DNA of 64,000 nucleotides from Cannabis sativa (lineage: Eukaryota > Streptophyta > Magnoliopsida > Rosales > Cannabaceae). The stretch's first letter is position 1, and every line of letters starts with the position of its first letter. The notes beneath the pieces were generated by a model. It was given only the letters and a program-made list of their open reading frames with translations. It was not told the origin of the DNA and ran no database searches. Shown here in pieces: positions 10,801-21,527 of the stretch. The translations under genes and the position numbers were made by a program. The stretch lies in contig NC_083602.1 in assembly GCF_029168945.1 (NCBI RefSeq), positions 76,714,600 to 76,778,599 on the forward strand, read 5' to 3'.

Positions 10801-12674
10801 AATCTGCTAATGTTGTTGTTGATGATCTAAAAGATTTTTCTGAGTTTTCCACAGAAGAACAGATTGAAGATTTGCTTGAAAAACCTGCTGCTGAGGAAAA
10901 GGAACCTGACGAAGCTTCAGAAGCAGTCGTCGAGGTTACTGTGCAGGAATCTGTTGCTACAGAAAATCCAACAACAAAAGAATCCGAGTATCCTTTAAAT
11001 TCAATCACTGATCCAATACAGAGGGAACCATCCTCCAGGGTTAAAAAGAATCATCCTTCAGATCTCATCCTTGGAAACTTGGATGAGAGCATGGTTACAA
11101 GAAGAAAATATGCCAATATAATTCAATTTTTATGTTTTATTTCTTCTTTAGAACCTAAATCTGTAAAAGAAGCTTTAATGGATGAAGATTGGTTTTTAGC
11201 TATGCAGGATGAGCTTCATCAGTTTGTTCGAAACAAAGTCGGGAAAATGATTCCAAGACCACCGTTTGTGAACATCATTGGAACCAAGTGGATCTTCAAA
11301 AATAAGAGTGATGAGTTTGGCACTATCATTCGAAACAAGGCAAGGTTGGTTGCCCAAGGATACACTCAAGTTGAGGGTATTGACTTTGATGAAACATTTG
11401 CTCCAGTAGCTAGACTGGAATCGATCAGGTTACTTCTTTCCATAGCTTGCATTCTTGGTATTAAATTGTATCAAATGGATGTCAAATCTGCTTTTTTGAA
11501 TGGGCTGTTAAAAGAAGAAGTGTATGTGGAACAACCTAAAGGGTTTGAGGATCCACATTTTCCTGATCATGTTTATAAGTTAGACAAGGCATTGTATGGT
11601 CTAAAACAAGCACCACGTGCTTGGTATGAGCGTCTAACTGAATTCTTGCTTTCTCATGATTACAAGAGAGGAAATGTTGATAAAACACTTTTCATCAAAA
11701 ACATTAATTCTGATGTGATTATTGCTCAAATATATGTTGATGATATTGTGTTTGGCTCTACTTCTAACTCTGAAGTGCAGGTTTTTGTTTCCCAAATGCA
11801 AAAGGAGTTCGAAATGAGTATGGTAGGTGAACTCACTTATTTTCTCGGTCTTCAAGTGAAGCAATCAGATGAGGGAACTTTTGTCACTCAAAGCAAGTAT
11901 GCAAAGAATTTGGTGAAAAAATTTGGCCTTGAAAAAGCCAAACATACCAACACTCCCATGAGCACAACTTTGAAATTAAGCAAAGATGAACAAGGAGTAA
12001 AGGTAGATCAAACTTTGTATCGAAGTATGATAGGAAGTTTGCTTTATCTTACTGCTAGTCGTCCTGACATTTGCTATAGTGTTGGCGTTTGTGCACGATA
12101 TCAGGCTAATCCCATGGAATCCCATCTTTCTGCTGTGAAAAGAATCATTCGCTATGTAAATAGCACTATTGATTTTGGGATTTGGTTTTCAAAAGACACT
12201 AATTCTAACCTTGTTTGCTTTAGTGATGCTGATTGGGCAGGTAATGCTGATGATAGAAAAAGTACTAGTGGTGGATGTTTCTATCTTGGAAACAATTTGG
12301 TTTCATGGCATAGCAAGAAGCAAAACTCAATCTCTCTGTCCACAGCAGAGGCTGAGTACATTGCTGCGGGTAGTTGTTGTACCCAATTGTTATGGATGAA
12401 ACAAATGATGGCAGATTATGGGTTTGATTTGAAAACTTTAACCATTTTTTGTGATAACACTAGTGCTATAAACATTTCTAAGAATCCTGTTCAACACTCT
12501 CGCACTAAGCACATAGACATTCGTCATCACTTTATTAGAGAGCTTGTGGAAAATAAAATTCTTGTCTTAGAATATGTTGAAACTAGCAAACAAATTGCAG
12601 ATATTTTTACTAAAGCTCTTGACTCGGTCCGATTTATTTCTCTAAGGAAATCCTTAGGGGTTTGTACTGTTTAA
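7818..12674 (+). CDS. Sirevirus gag-pol polyprotein, intact frame
   Basis: A single uninterrupted frame of 1618 residues is read from the first ATG (7818). The open frame runs back to a TTG at 7809, but the ATG gives the usual copia start just after the primer site. Order along the protein: gag N-terminal domain (UBN2-like, about 1-230); zinc knuckle CX2CX4HX4C at 296-309; acidic linker and predicted coiled coil about 380-455; second zinc knuckle 533-546; aspartic protease DSG at 593-595; integrase zinc region (H716, H721, C750, C753); integrase catalytic D781, D847, E883 with the expected 35-residue gap; reverse transcriptase from about 1155 with YVDD at 1306-1309; RNase H from about 1469 (SDADW, EAEY, CDN). 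All key residues seen are present. It would make capsid, protease, integrase and reverse transcriptase/RNase H for replication in cytoplasmic particles. Coding capacity looks intact; activity is not shown. Confidence 0.95.
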   Translation: MSLFAEGSSISRPPLLNESNYPYWKVRMRAFIKSQDEKAWRAILTGWSQPTENDEKGNTQVKSELSWTTEDEKLSGYNNKALHAIFNGVGEGFIKLISSCESAKEAWEILQIQFEGTADVKRSRFTMLQTRFDELRMSDTETLNDFYERLSDISNEFFALGEKLDESVLVRKIVRVLPDRFDTKLLAMEEAKDFGKMKVEELMGSLRTFELNQQIKKKSKQNLSNEKSKGIAFNASENIVSDDENDDEMVLLAKNFQKFLKSGGNKKFFSKNPKGNISGNIPSKPFPSNNKKGIKCRECEGFGHTQSECANTLKKNKKGLNVTWSDDSESSEDEKEKVVLTSVLSRNLQEKGKSICLNNILINDNKEESRSESDESEIDEDSMIESYKVMFGKWLETSAENRSLVKDNKILCNNINELEDKLKCCESELSLKESKIISLTKEIDNIKKNVKMLNPGSTIFEKIQKSGQTNHAGLGYVPNQPVSNTTNSFVSGRTVSTSQVSVSTAKHSVVTEKKQHGKFDNFKGKGRRFIPICHFCGVKGHIRPKCITMHNMFKSNYIGNKHVLQKQKWVVKNKCLVGSTCFKTVASNMWYFDSGCSKHMTGEKEFLVNIRPMPCGEVTFGNGLTGKVIGMGTLKFEGLPKLKNVMLVEGLKANLLSISQICDQGYTVSFDSNHCYVYNILDEIVLQGLRSSDNCYTLTTHATCHSVIENVTDLWHEKLGHIHFKNLKKLSVSGIVRGLPKLGKESLGKCGPCQLGKQLKISHKSVPDVNTSRVLELLHMDLMGPIQVESLNGKRYIFVCVDDFSRFSLVDFLREKSDTFEAFQTLCLKLRVEKDCNIGKIVRIRSDHGKEFENTVYDEFCKANGISHEFSAPKTPPQNGVVERKNRTLAEMARVMLNSKKLTKRLWAESINTACYTINRVFLRPGTHKTPYEIWKGKKPNVSHFHVFGCKCYILRDRDYICKFDSKSDEGVFLGYSTNSRAYRVYNMRTQTVMESANVVVDDLKDFSEFSTEEQIEDLLEKPAAEEKEPDEASEAVVEVTVQESVATENPTTKESEYPLNSITDPIQREPSSRVKKNHPSDLILGNLDESMVTRRKYANIIQFLCFISSLEPKSVKEALMDEDWFLAMQDELHQFVRNKVGKMIPRPPFVNIIGTKWIFKNKSDEFGTIIRNKARLVAQGYTQVEGIDFDETFAPVARLESIRLLLSIACILGIKLYQMDVKSAFLNGLLKEEVYVEQPKGFEDPHFPDHVYKLDKALYGLKQAPRAWYERLTEFLLSHDYKRGNVDKTLFIKNINSDVIIAQIYVDDIVFGSTSNSEVQVFVSQMQKEFEMSMVGELTYFLGLQVKQSDEGTFVTQSKYAKNLVKKFGLEKAKHTNTPMSTTLKLSKDEQGVKVDQTLYRSMIGSLLYLTASRPDICYSVGVCARYQANPMESHLSAVKRIIRYVNSTIDFGIWFSKDTNSNLVCFSDADWAGNADDRKSTSGGCFYLGNNLVSWHSKKQNSISLSTAEAEYIAAGSCCTQLLWMKQMMADYGFDLKTLTIFCDNTSAINISKNPVQHSRTKHIDIRHHFIRELVENKILVLEYVETSKQIADIFTKALDSVRFISLRKSLGVCTV

Positions 12675-14164
12675 TGCTTTTATTTTTCCATAATCCTTGA
12701 TATTTGAGTTGTCTTAGAGTTCATAATGTCTTGTCTCTGTCCTAGAAGAAAATTTCAACCTTAAAAGAATTTCAGTCATTATTTTATTGCTAATGTTGTA
12801 ATATTATGATGTCATACAGGTTTGTCAGGAAAATTGTCCACTCCTCACAGGAATATTCAGGTTCATCAAACAGTGTTATGTAAGCTACCATTTTCGAATG
12901 TTGTTGTTCAAAAACTGTGTGTTCAAGCTCCATTGGATGAATAGAGCTACCTATCTCAATGTGTGAAAGCCATCTCTGAGTAAGTTGGAACTATGTAATT
13001 AGGAGTTATGTAGAAGATACGCTACCATTGAAAAGGGCTACCATTGAGGTAGTGTGACAGCGTCTCCTATGGGTACAATTTTTCAGAAAAAGTCTTTTTG
13101 ACAAATTGGGCAATGTTCCCTGCTTACACTTTCACACACTAATGCTTGACACAGTTTGTGGTAAAATTTGGTTATTCTCGAAAATGGTGTTATAAAGCTA
13201 TTACATACTGTTTAATGTGCTTTAATATTCTTGGTGATGGAGTCAATTTTTCCTGTGAACCGGTATGACGTCATTCTATTACTTCATTAGTTTGATAAAT
13301 TAATTTCTGATTATTCTTATGAGTTTGATTTTTTCATCAGGGACAAAGACAAATGGACATTATGAATTCTAGCTGCAAAAATATCAAGGTTATTTTATTT
13401 TTCTGTCTTTTAATCAAAAAATAAAAAAAAAAAAAAATAAAACACAAAAAAAGGTTAGTGATCGAGTTGTCAAGTGAGCTTTGTTAAAAATTTTGTTATT
13501 TTTTGTTATGTTTCATTTTGTTCTTAGACACAATTTTTTCTCTTAAGTGGTGATTAGTGTTTTTTTTGTGTTTTGGTGTGTCCTCTTGTTCATTATTTGC
13601 ATTTTTTCTTTGGGGGGCATATGTTGAAAAAATAAAAGAAAAAGGGGGGCATATTTTTTTCGAATTCATTTTCGAATCCTTGTATTTTTTTCTTTTATTT
13701 TTTTATTTTATGGAAACATGTTTTAATTGTATTTATTTATTTAGAATGTTTCCTTTATTTGTGGAGATTTGGTCTTTTTGGTGTATATAGGAAACTTGTT
13801 CTTAAATAATTAATTTTATTTTTGGTTTCCTTTTTGGTGGCAATTTCGGTTTTGGTAAGGGCCTTTAAATTCTTAGACTTTGTGGGGATTGTTGGTTTCC
13901 TTTTTCATTTAAGGAAACATTGACCAAATTTTGAAAAATGTTTTTTGGTTTCCTTTTTTCCTCTCCACACGTGGGTCAAAGGTAAGGAAGTTACCTTCCT
14001 TTTCAGTTTTTTTTTTATTTGGGCATTTAAAATTGGAAGTTATATATTCTCAACTCCCCATTATCCCACGATCACATCTCTCTCTTCTTTTTTATTGTTT
14101 TCTCTCAAAAGTCTAACATTGTTCAAAGTAAGAGGGTTTGTGTTCTAGGGTTTCAAAGAAAAAA
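12675..14164 (+). other. Spacer between pol and the env-like gene (element S)
   Basis: About 1.5 kb without a supported gene. It contains repeated GCTACC words near 12880-13050, a long A-rich run at about 13418-13455 and T-rich tracts up to 14110. It may carry the signal for expressing the downstream gene, but no splice or promoter element can be named with confidence. Confidence 0.7.
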
Positions 14165-15849
14165 ATGGCCAAAACTAAGAATGCCCAACCATCCAAGAAG
14201 CCCATTCGTGGCTCTGCTTCTGCTTCACCGGTGTCTCCGCCTGCGCCGCCTGCTCCAGCAACCGGAGCTTCTGGTTCGTCCTCTGCTCCGACGAAGTCTG
14301 CCAAGAAATCGAAGACCCAAGCTCGAAAATCAGTGGCAAAATTTTCATCTCCTCTTGTTGGTGCCTCGCCTATTGCTTCTCCAACACCTGGGTTGGGTGA
14401 TCATGATGAATCCCATTCATCCGATCACACATTGTCGAAGTCCTCTTCTTCGAATGGTGCTCCTAATGTCGATCAAGCTTTGGTGACTTTGCCCACGGTG
14501 AGTTCTCGAACAAGGTCCAAGGTTTCCACTCCTTCAAAGCCTCAAGTGGTTAAACCTAAAATTGCTTCCAAAGGGAAAAAGGTGGTTTCTTCATCTTCAA
14601 AGGGCAAAAATCTCAAGGAGAATCCCCCTTCGGTCTCTTCCTCGGATTCTGAACCAGAAGAAAGTGAGGAGGATCATGATTCAGAGGGCTTGTCCGATTC
14701 AAGTGAAGAATTTGTGTCCAAAGATCTTCCTGTTGTTGATGATTCTGGATCCGAGAGTGAAGAACCGAGCGAACCTGTCACTACGGATTCGCTCCAAAGG
14801 TGCCTCCGCCGTTCCAAAGAAGGACAAAGGAAAAAGGCCCATTGTCTCTAATCCTGTTCTTCCACAGAAAAGAAAGAGGCCCTCTGGTATTTCTCTTGAT
14901 AACTTCAAGCCTCACTCTCATTATTTTTGTTATAATGATCATGCTAGAGATATGAAATTCTATGAGAATAGGAATTTTACTGTGGAGAAAAATTTTAATG
15001 TTATTGCTCATAAGCCTTTTGGAGTGTATAACATGTTGAAAGAAAGACAATGGGTAGATACCTTGATCGGTTTTGATGGGTATGTGGATAGAATTGTGAA
15101 AGAATTTTATGCTAACATCCTTTGAAGAGTTTCTCGATGAGGACTCTTTCATGTTTGGCAAAGTTTTTGTCGAGAGGACACTGGTATTCCTTCACTGTGA
15201 AGGATGTTGCTGAGGCTCTCAATTTGCCTATGGGAATTGAGCCAACTGATGTGGAGTTTGATCGTCAAAAGGTGTTCGGTTTTCTCTCTGGTGATAATGA
15301 AATTGAACTCTCCGACACCATGCATATGTCTCAACTCACCTATCAACATGCTGCTCTCATGAGGTTTGCCCTATCCAATTGGTTTCCTTGCTCCAATCCG
15401 GTAAATGTCTCAAATGAACTTGCTTTCTTTTTATATAAAGTTTCAATTGGTGCTAAAATTGATTTGGCTGACATGATTTGGGAGCAAATTGTCTCTCTTC
15501 GAAAGGGTAAGAAACCTAGGCTCAATCTCATTTTTCCTCACTTAATCTATAAAATTTTATCTGATCAAGAGGAATTGATTCTTGAGAATGAATCAATTGA
15601 GATGCCTGCTGTTGGAACCACTTTCAAAATTCCTGAGAAGCCTCCTCAAGGAAAAGCTGCTCAAAGAAAGGCTCGGTCTGCTTCCCCTGGTCTTACAAAT
15701 GATCCTGTCTTGGATCTGCTTCCACTTCTGCTCCTACAGAAATGGCAGAATTCAACTTGCGTTTGGGAAGAATGGAGACCAGTCAGGCCTTGCTTATTAG
15801 GAAGATGGACAGCATCATGAAATACTTCCGACCCAATGATGATGAATAG
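14165..15849 (+). pseudogene. Env-like third gene of element S, frameshifted
   Basis: The first frame starts at ATG 14165 with a Ser/Pro/Ala/Lys-rich segment followed by a Ser/Glu/Asp-rich segment, and closes at 14851. The reading then continues in other frames: about 14800-15124, a short stretch about 15122-15170, about 15172-15715, and a last piece ending at TAG 15847-15849. At least four frame changes are needed (near 14790-14815, 15118-15124, 15168-15175 and 15710-15725), so it is broken. The middle part (WVDTLIGFDGYV..., GHWYSFTVKDV...) resembles a domain family annotated as 'putative plant transposon protein'. Sireviruses commonly carry such a gene after pol, historically called env-like. 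I see no clear signal peptide or membrane segment, so an envelope role is not supported here. Confidence 0.8.
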
Positions 15850-16290
15850 GTGGTTCAATCTTTTTTCTTTTACTTTTTATTAATGTTTATTTGAACTTAT
15901 GACTTTGTCCATGTTTGTTTTTGTTATCTTTGGCTCCTTGATAGACAAAAAGGGGGAGTAGTCATATTTTTTTTGGATTCATTGAACTCTTTGTTACAAC
16001 TCTGGACCCTTGGTTTTAGGGGGAGTTGCTTGTTTGTGGTTTAACACTTTTCCGTTTAAAAAGTTGTTTGTGGTTTAACACTTTTCCATTTAAAAAGTTG
16101 TGTTCTTCGGTTTGCAAGCTTTTCCGTCCAAAAAAAGTTAATTGTTTTATGTGTTAGAGAGCTTTCATGCAGGGGGAGTATTTTCTATACTCTTGTATCT
16201 TTAAAAAGCTATTTGCTTTGGTTTCTAACACTTGATGCAGGTTTTCTCATAATAAAATGTTTTGTCAATCAAAGTGCCAAAGGGGGAGAT
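15850..16290 (+). other. Multiple polypurine tracts before the 3' LTR of S
   Basis: Four tracts share AGGGGGAG: 15947-15960, 16014-16028, 16170-16180 and 16279-16290. The last abuts the LTR and is the normal plus-strand primer site. Multiple conserved tracts in this place are a known trait of Sireviruses. Between the second and third lies a 34-base tandem duplication (16031-16098), with a weaker third copy. Confidence 0.88.
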
Positions 16291-17518
16291 TGTTAATTCC
16301 ATTTTTGGCATATTTAATTGACAAAAATATTTTATTATTTAATGTATATTTAAATTTGGCATATATTGATATGGTTTCCATATTTGTGTAAATCAAACTT
16401 GAAAGGAAAGTTGTCTAGCTTTCCTATTTTTGGAAAAAAGGTAAAAATGGTAAGTTTGGTTACCCATTTCGTTTTTATCTAACCAGCTGTGTAATCTGAT
16501 CTTGTGTTGAGTTTCCCATTTTCTTAGATCAGGTTTCTTGAAGAGAAAACAGGAGCTAAACTTTCCTTTTCTATAGAAGGAAAGTTGTAGTTACTGCCCA
16601 CGATTCTGTAGGTACAGAAACGGAAATTCCTGGACTGATTGAAGAATTATTTTAGGGAAGTTTCTAGTGGGTTGAGGTCTTGTTCAGACCGAATGTAAGC
16701 TGTCTATGAGATGTATATTCATTATAAATACATCTTATAGTAGCTAGGTTTTGTATCTCTTTCACACACTTAGAATTGCTTTCATATCTTAAGGAAAGAG
16801 TGTCTTTGTTTAGTACCTCTCTTGGTACCTCTCTTGTATCTTTGAATTTCATTCATATCTTTAGAAAAGAGAGTCTTTGATTTGTAGAGAAGAGTTGTTC
16901 TACTCTTACTCTGTTTATTTGTTGTTTGTATTGTCTTGAGTCTGTATTCAAGTCTACAACGAAGAAGAACATCAGTGCACCTTCGGGAGAAGGGTATTTA
17001 CAAGCTTTCGGGAGATTGCTTTTGAAGTCTTGCATCGGGAGGATACAAGCACACAACCTTCGGGAGATGGTTGTATAGGCTTTCGGGAGATAGCCTTTAA
17101 GCCTTGAATCGGGAGGATTCAAGCACTCTTCAAGGTGATCGAAGGGAGTTCGAGCACTTGGAGTTTTATCAAGATTCGGTTAGTAGGTGGAATACATCAA
17201 GCTTGCGGCATACAATAAGAGGGAGTCTATTTATGCATAAGTCAATTACTTTGTATTTTTGATACCGATCTAATGAATCTTATCTCTGGGCGTGGCCCCG
17301 TGGACTAGTAACAATCTGAAAGGATTGTTGAAACCACGTACAAAAATCTTGTGTGTTTTTACTTTTATGCACTGTTTGTTTTTCTGGGTTTCTCTGGAGT
17401 TACGAAGTTGCATTCTGTAACTACAGAAAACTGTTTTCAGTACCAGTTTTATTATTCCGCATTTAATTAATCATTTAATTAAATAATCAAACTGGGAATA
17501 TTAAAATACGGAATTTCA
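16291..17518 (+). repeat. Element S 3' LTR
   Basis: This 1228 bp LTR with the same ends as 6518-7744 is followed by duplication AAAAC at 17519-17523. It has TATA at 16723-16730 and the hairpin array at about 16977-17124. Single-base differences from the 5' LTR are few, but there is a dense cluster of about 15 differences near 17370-17445. Confidence 0.95.
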
Positions 17519-17888
17519 AAAACAAACCGCGATATCGGACTCGACTATGGAAGCTGAATACATAGCTGCAGCCGAAGCTGCTAAAGAACTTGTCTGGCTA
17601 AGAAAGTTCTTCACCAGTATAGGTGTCGTTCCTGGAATGGAAAAGCCTCTAGTCCTACTTTGTGATAACAATGGAGATATAGCAAATAGTAAAGAACCTC
17701 GTAGCCACAAGAGAAGCAAACACATTGAAAGGAAGTATCACATTGTCAGAGAATACGTGGCAAGAGGGGATGTACTAGTTGAGAAAGTTGACACAGAGGA
17801 CAACCTAGCTGATCCATTTACCAAAGTCTTGGCCGTGACAACATTTGAAAAGCACCGTCAGAATTTAGGATTAATTGATATGTACTGA
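17519..17888 (+). pseudogene. Element A gag-pol remnant, part 2 (RNase H C-terminus)
   Basis: The RNase H frame of element A resumes directly after the Sirevirus copy, starting with the duplicated AAAAC. Visible motifs include EAEYIAA, the CDNN block and the C-terminal KHIERKYHIVRE stretch. The natural stop TGA is at 17886-17888. The end is intact, but the gene is disabled by the breaks listed for part 1 and by the 11 kb insertion. The same C-terminus appears in the minus-strand repeat units at 26-35 kb. Confidence 0.95.
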
Positions 17889-17906
17889 TTAGTTTTATAT
17901 TAGTGC

Positions 17907-17917
17907 AAGTGGGAGTT
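17907..17917 (+). other. Polypurine tract of element A
   Basis: AAGTGGGAGTT directly precedes the 3' LTR. The same tract (as AACTCCCACTT on the plus strand) follows the minus-strand LTRs at 26318, 29052, 31786, 34520, 37245 and 61964. It is the plus-strand primer of the family. Confidence 0.88.
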
Positions 17918-19781
17918 TGTTGGGTATTATGCCCTAAATAAAACTCCATTTCAATGTAATCTATTTTATTCAACATCAATAAAGAAACAGAAGTATTTTT
18001 CATTCATTTGTGTATGTTTTGGTTCACTTTATCAATTGCTTATCTATTTGATTTATAAATTCATCTTAAACCCTTTTCACATACTTGATCCTGTTTATTG
18101 TGTTGTCATCACTTTGGAAAGTAAACATGACTATGTGAATAAAGTTTCCTAGATTCATCAGACACAGGGTTTTACTGATATGATAATCTACAACAAGAGT
18201 TTACATGCATTTGGAGAAATGCTATGTTCTTTCCAGAACATTGGTTAAAGTAAAGCTCAGGTTGGATGCATGGAGTATGCATCGGAAGGGACCGATATTG
18301 AACTTTGACTTAGATTTATTAAACTTACCGTAAAATCTATCCAAGTCAATATCACCTAGCTGATCCTAGATCAAATGTTCTTAATCTTGTTATGATTAGG
18401 CTCAATCTTGAAAGGCTATTTGTGTTCTTTGATTTGTTAGTTAAGCCTACTTTTAGGTCAGGGTGATACGTACATTTTGGGAACACGGTAGTGCAATTGA
18501 GTGGGAGCGCTAACATAAACATGGAATCTATAGCTTCTATCTGGTGAATAGTAAGCAAAGGATGATCTCCTTCGAGCTTGACCAAACGAACATAAATGTT
18601 GGAGTACTCATTTCACATAAGCTGAAATATCATTTATACGGGGTCAAGTGTTTTAAGGATAAAATACATAGTAGGGTGTTACGGTAATCTAATCCCTCTA
18701 CAGTGTAGATCATTCATATAGAGGATCATTGATCACATTAGGATTATAACAATAGATCACTAATGATGCTTCTATATGGTGGAACATATAGAGCATTCTA
18801 TATACTGAGAGTGCAATTCTAAGTTCTATGCGTGGATTCAACGAAGAATTAATAAGTTAGTGAATTTTAGTGCTAAATTCTTGATCTACTTATTGGAAGC
18901 TCGGTTATATAGACCCATGGTCCCCGCACTAGTTGAGATAATATTGTTTGTAAGACTCATGTAATTGGTTTTGATTAATCAATTATAATTCTCAAATTAG
19001 ACTATGTCTATTTGTGAAATTGTAAAGAAAGAGTTATTAGGAGCATATTTGTAAATTATGATACTTTATATGGTTCAATTAATAAATATGATAAATGACA
19101 ATATTATTTAATAATTATTTATAGTTATTAAATAGTTAGAATTGGCATTTAAATGGTTGAATTAGAAAATTGGCGTTTTTGAGAAAATCAGTTACAAAAG
19201 TGTTAAAATTGCAAAATTGCAAAAAGCAAGCCCCAAACCCAATAAGCCATGGCCGACCACTTTTGTAGGCAATTTAAACTGATATTTTCATTATTTTAAT
19301 GCCAAATAATTCAAACCTAACCCTAGTGGAATGCTATAAATAGGTAGTGAAGGCTTCAGGAAAATTACACTTCTGATTCAGAAAACCTGAGCCTCTCTCT
19401 CTACCTTGGCCGCCACCCTCTCTCTCTCTTCTTCCTTGATAATTTCGAAACACCTTAGTGATTAGAGTAGTGCCCACACACATCAAGCAATACCCCAATT
19501 ATAGTGAGGAAGATCGGGAAGAAAGATCATCAGCAAAGGAGTTTCAGCATCAAAGATTCAGAGAAAGAGATCCAGGTTCAGATCTTGATAATACTCTGCT
19601 ACAGAAAGGATACAAGGGTTAGAGATCTGAACGGAAGGAGTCATTTAATTCCGCTGCACCCAACGTAAGGTTTCTTAAACTTTATACGTGTTTATTTCAT
19701 CGTTTTAGAAAGTTCATATTTAGGGTGTTAATCAACATACTTGTGAGTAGATCTAAGATCCTGGTAAAATAATTTCCAACA
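17918..19781 (+). repeat. Element A 3' LTR
   Basis: A full 1864 bp LTR runs from TGTTGGGTATTATGCCC to TTCCAACA. Its first bases match the style of BARE-1/Angela LTRs. The TATA box is at 19334-19343. The right flank is the interior of a minus-strand LTR (B), so element A was inserted into B. The matching left duplication lies outside the window. Confidence 0.95.
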
Positions 19782-21527
19782 CAGATCTCTAACCCTTGTA
19801 TCCTTTCTGTCGCAAAGTATTATCAAGATCTGAACCTGGATCTCTTTCTCTCCTTCTTTAGCGTTGAAACTCCTTCTTGTTGAATGTCTTTCTTCACTAT
19901 TTTCCTCACTATGATTGAGGTATCACTTGCTGTGTGTGGGCACTACTCTAATCACTAAGTGGTTCGAAATTTCAAGGAAGAAGAAAGAGAAGAAGGTGGC
20001 GGCTAGGTATAGAGAGAGAAGGCTCAGGCTTTTCTCTAAAGGAAATCAGAAGTTAAAGTGTAAATTTCCTGAAGCCTTCACTATCTATTTATAGCATTCC
20101 ACTAGGGTTAGGTTTGAATTATTTGGCATTAAAATAATGAAAATATCAGATGAAAAACCCTATAAAAGTGGCCGGCCTAGGCAATATGGATTTGGGCCTC
20201 ACTTTTTGCAATTTTGCAGTTTTATCATTTCTACATCTCATTTTCTCAAAAACGCCAATTTTCAAATTCAACCATTTAAATGCCAATTCTAACTATTTAA
20301 TAACTATAAATAATTATTAAAGAATATTGTCATTTATCATATTAATTAATTGAACCATACAAAGTATCATAATGAACAAATATCCCTAAAACTCTTTCTT
20401 TACAATTTCGCTCTTACTTAGTGAAAAATTCACAAATAGACATAGTCTAATTTGAGAATTATAATTGATTAATCAAAACCAATTATATGAGTCTTACAAG
20501 CAATATTATCTCAACTAGTGGGGGGACCATGGGTCTATATAACCGAGCTTCCAATAAGCAGATCAAGAATTTCTAACCTAAATTCACTGACTTAATAATT
20601 CTTCGTTGAATCCACGCATAGAACTTAGAATTGCACTCTCAGTATATAGAATGCTCTATATGTTCCACCATATAGACACATCATTAGTTATCCATTGTTA
20701 TAATCCTAATTTGATCAATGATCCTTTATATGAATGATCTACACTGTAAAGGGATTAGATTACCCTTACACCCTACAATGTATTTTATCCTTAAAACACT
20801 TAACCCCGTATTAATGATATTTAAGCTTATGTGAAATGAGTACTCCACCATTTATTTTCATTTGGTCAAGCTCAAAGGAGATCATCCTTTACTTACTATT
20901 CACCAGATAGAAGCTATAGATTCCATGTTTATGTTAGCGCTCCCACTCAATTGCACTACCGTGTTCCCAAAATGTACGTATCACCCTGACCCAAAAGTAG
21001 GCTTAACTAACAAATCAAAGAACACGAATTGCCTCTTGAGATTGAGCTTAATCATAACAGGATTAAGATCATTTGATCTAGGATCAACTAGGCGATATTG
21101 AATTGAATAGATATTACGGTAAGTTTAATAAATCTAAGTCAAAGTTCAATATCGGTCCCTTCCGATGCATACTCCATGCATCCAACCTGAGCTTTACTTT
21201 AACCAATGCTCTGGAAAGAACATAGCATTTCTCCAAATGCAAGTAAACTCTGTTGTAGATTTTCATATCAGTAAAACCCTGTGTCTGATAAATCTAGGAA
21301 ACTTTATTCACATAGTCATGTTTACTTTCCAAAGTGTTGACAACACAATAAATAGGATCAAGTATGTGAAAAGGGTTTCAGATGAATTTATAAATCAAAT
21401 AGACAAGCAATTGATAAGATGAACCAAAACATACAAATGAATAAAAAAATACTTCTGTTTCTTTATTGATGTTGAATAAACTGGATTACATTGAAATGAA
21501 GTTTTATTTAGGTCATAAAACCCAACA
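19782..21527 (-). repeat. Angela LTR B, interrupted by element A
   Basis: A minus-strand LTR (plus-strand end CCCAACA at 21527) lacks its first roughly 150 bases, which should lie left of element A outside the window. Its right neighbour is the interior of plus-strand LTR N, so B was itself inserted into N. Its right half is the parent of the right half of LTR C. Whether B is a solo LTR or the end of a larger element cannot be decided here. Confidence 0.88.

Larger units (their letters stand above)
6518..17518 (+). mobile_element. Complete Sirevirus-like copia element (element S)
   Basis: An 11.0 kb LTR retrotransposon lies inside the RNase H region of element A, with duplication AAAAC. Order: LTR (6518-7744), primer-binding site, one long gag-pol frame, a 1.5 kb spacer, a broken env-like gene, four polypurine tracts, LTR (16291-17518). 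Assignment to the Sirevirus (SIRE/Maximus) group of Ty1/copia rests on the long gag with coiled coil and two zinc knuckles, the extra gene after pol, the repeated GGGGGAG tracts and the TGGTATCAGAGC primer site. It is the innermost insertion of its nest, so it is younger than elements A and B. The two LTRs differ very little outside two clustered patches. Confidence 0.93.

Noticed and set aside
8453..11864. Minus-strand frames inside the Sirevirus gag-pol
   Set aside because: They are shadows of the long plus-strand frame, which has clear domains from end to end.
13418..13455. A-rich run as the poly(A) tail of a retroposed gene
   Set aside because: It lies inside the Sirevirus copy between pol and the env-like gene, with no adjoining processed coding sequence or target duplication.
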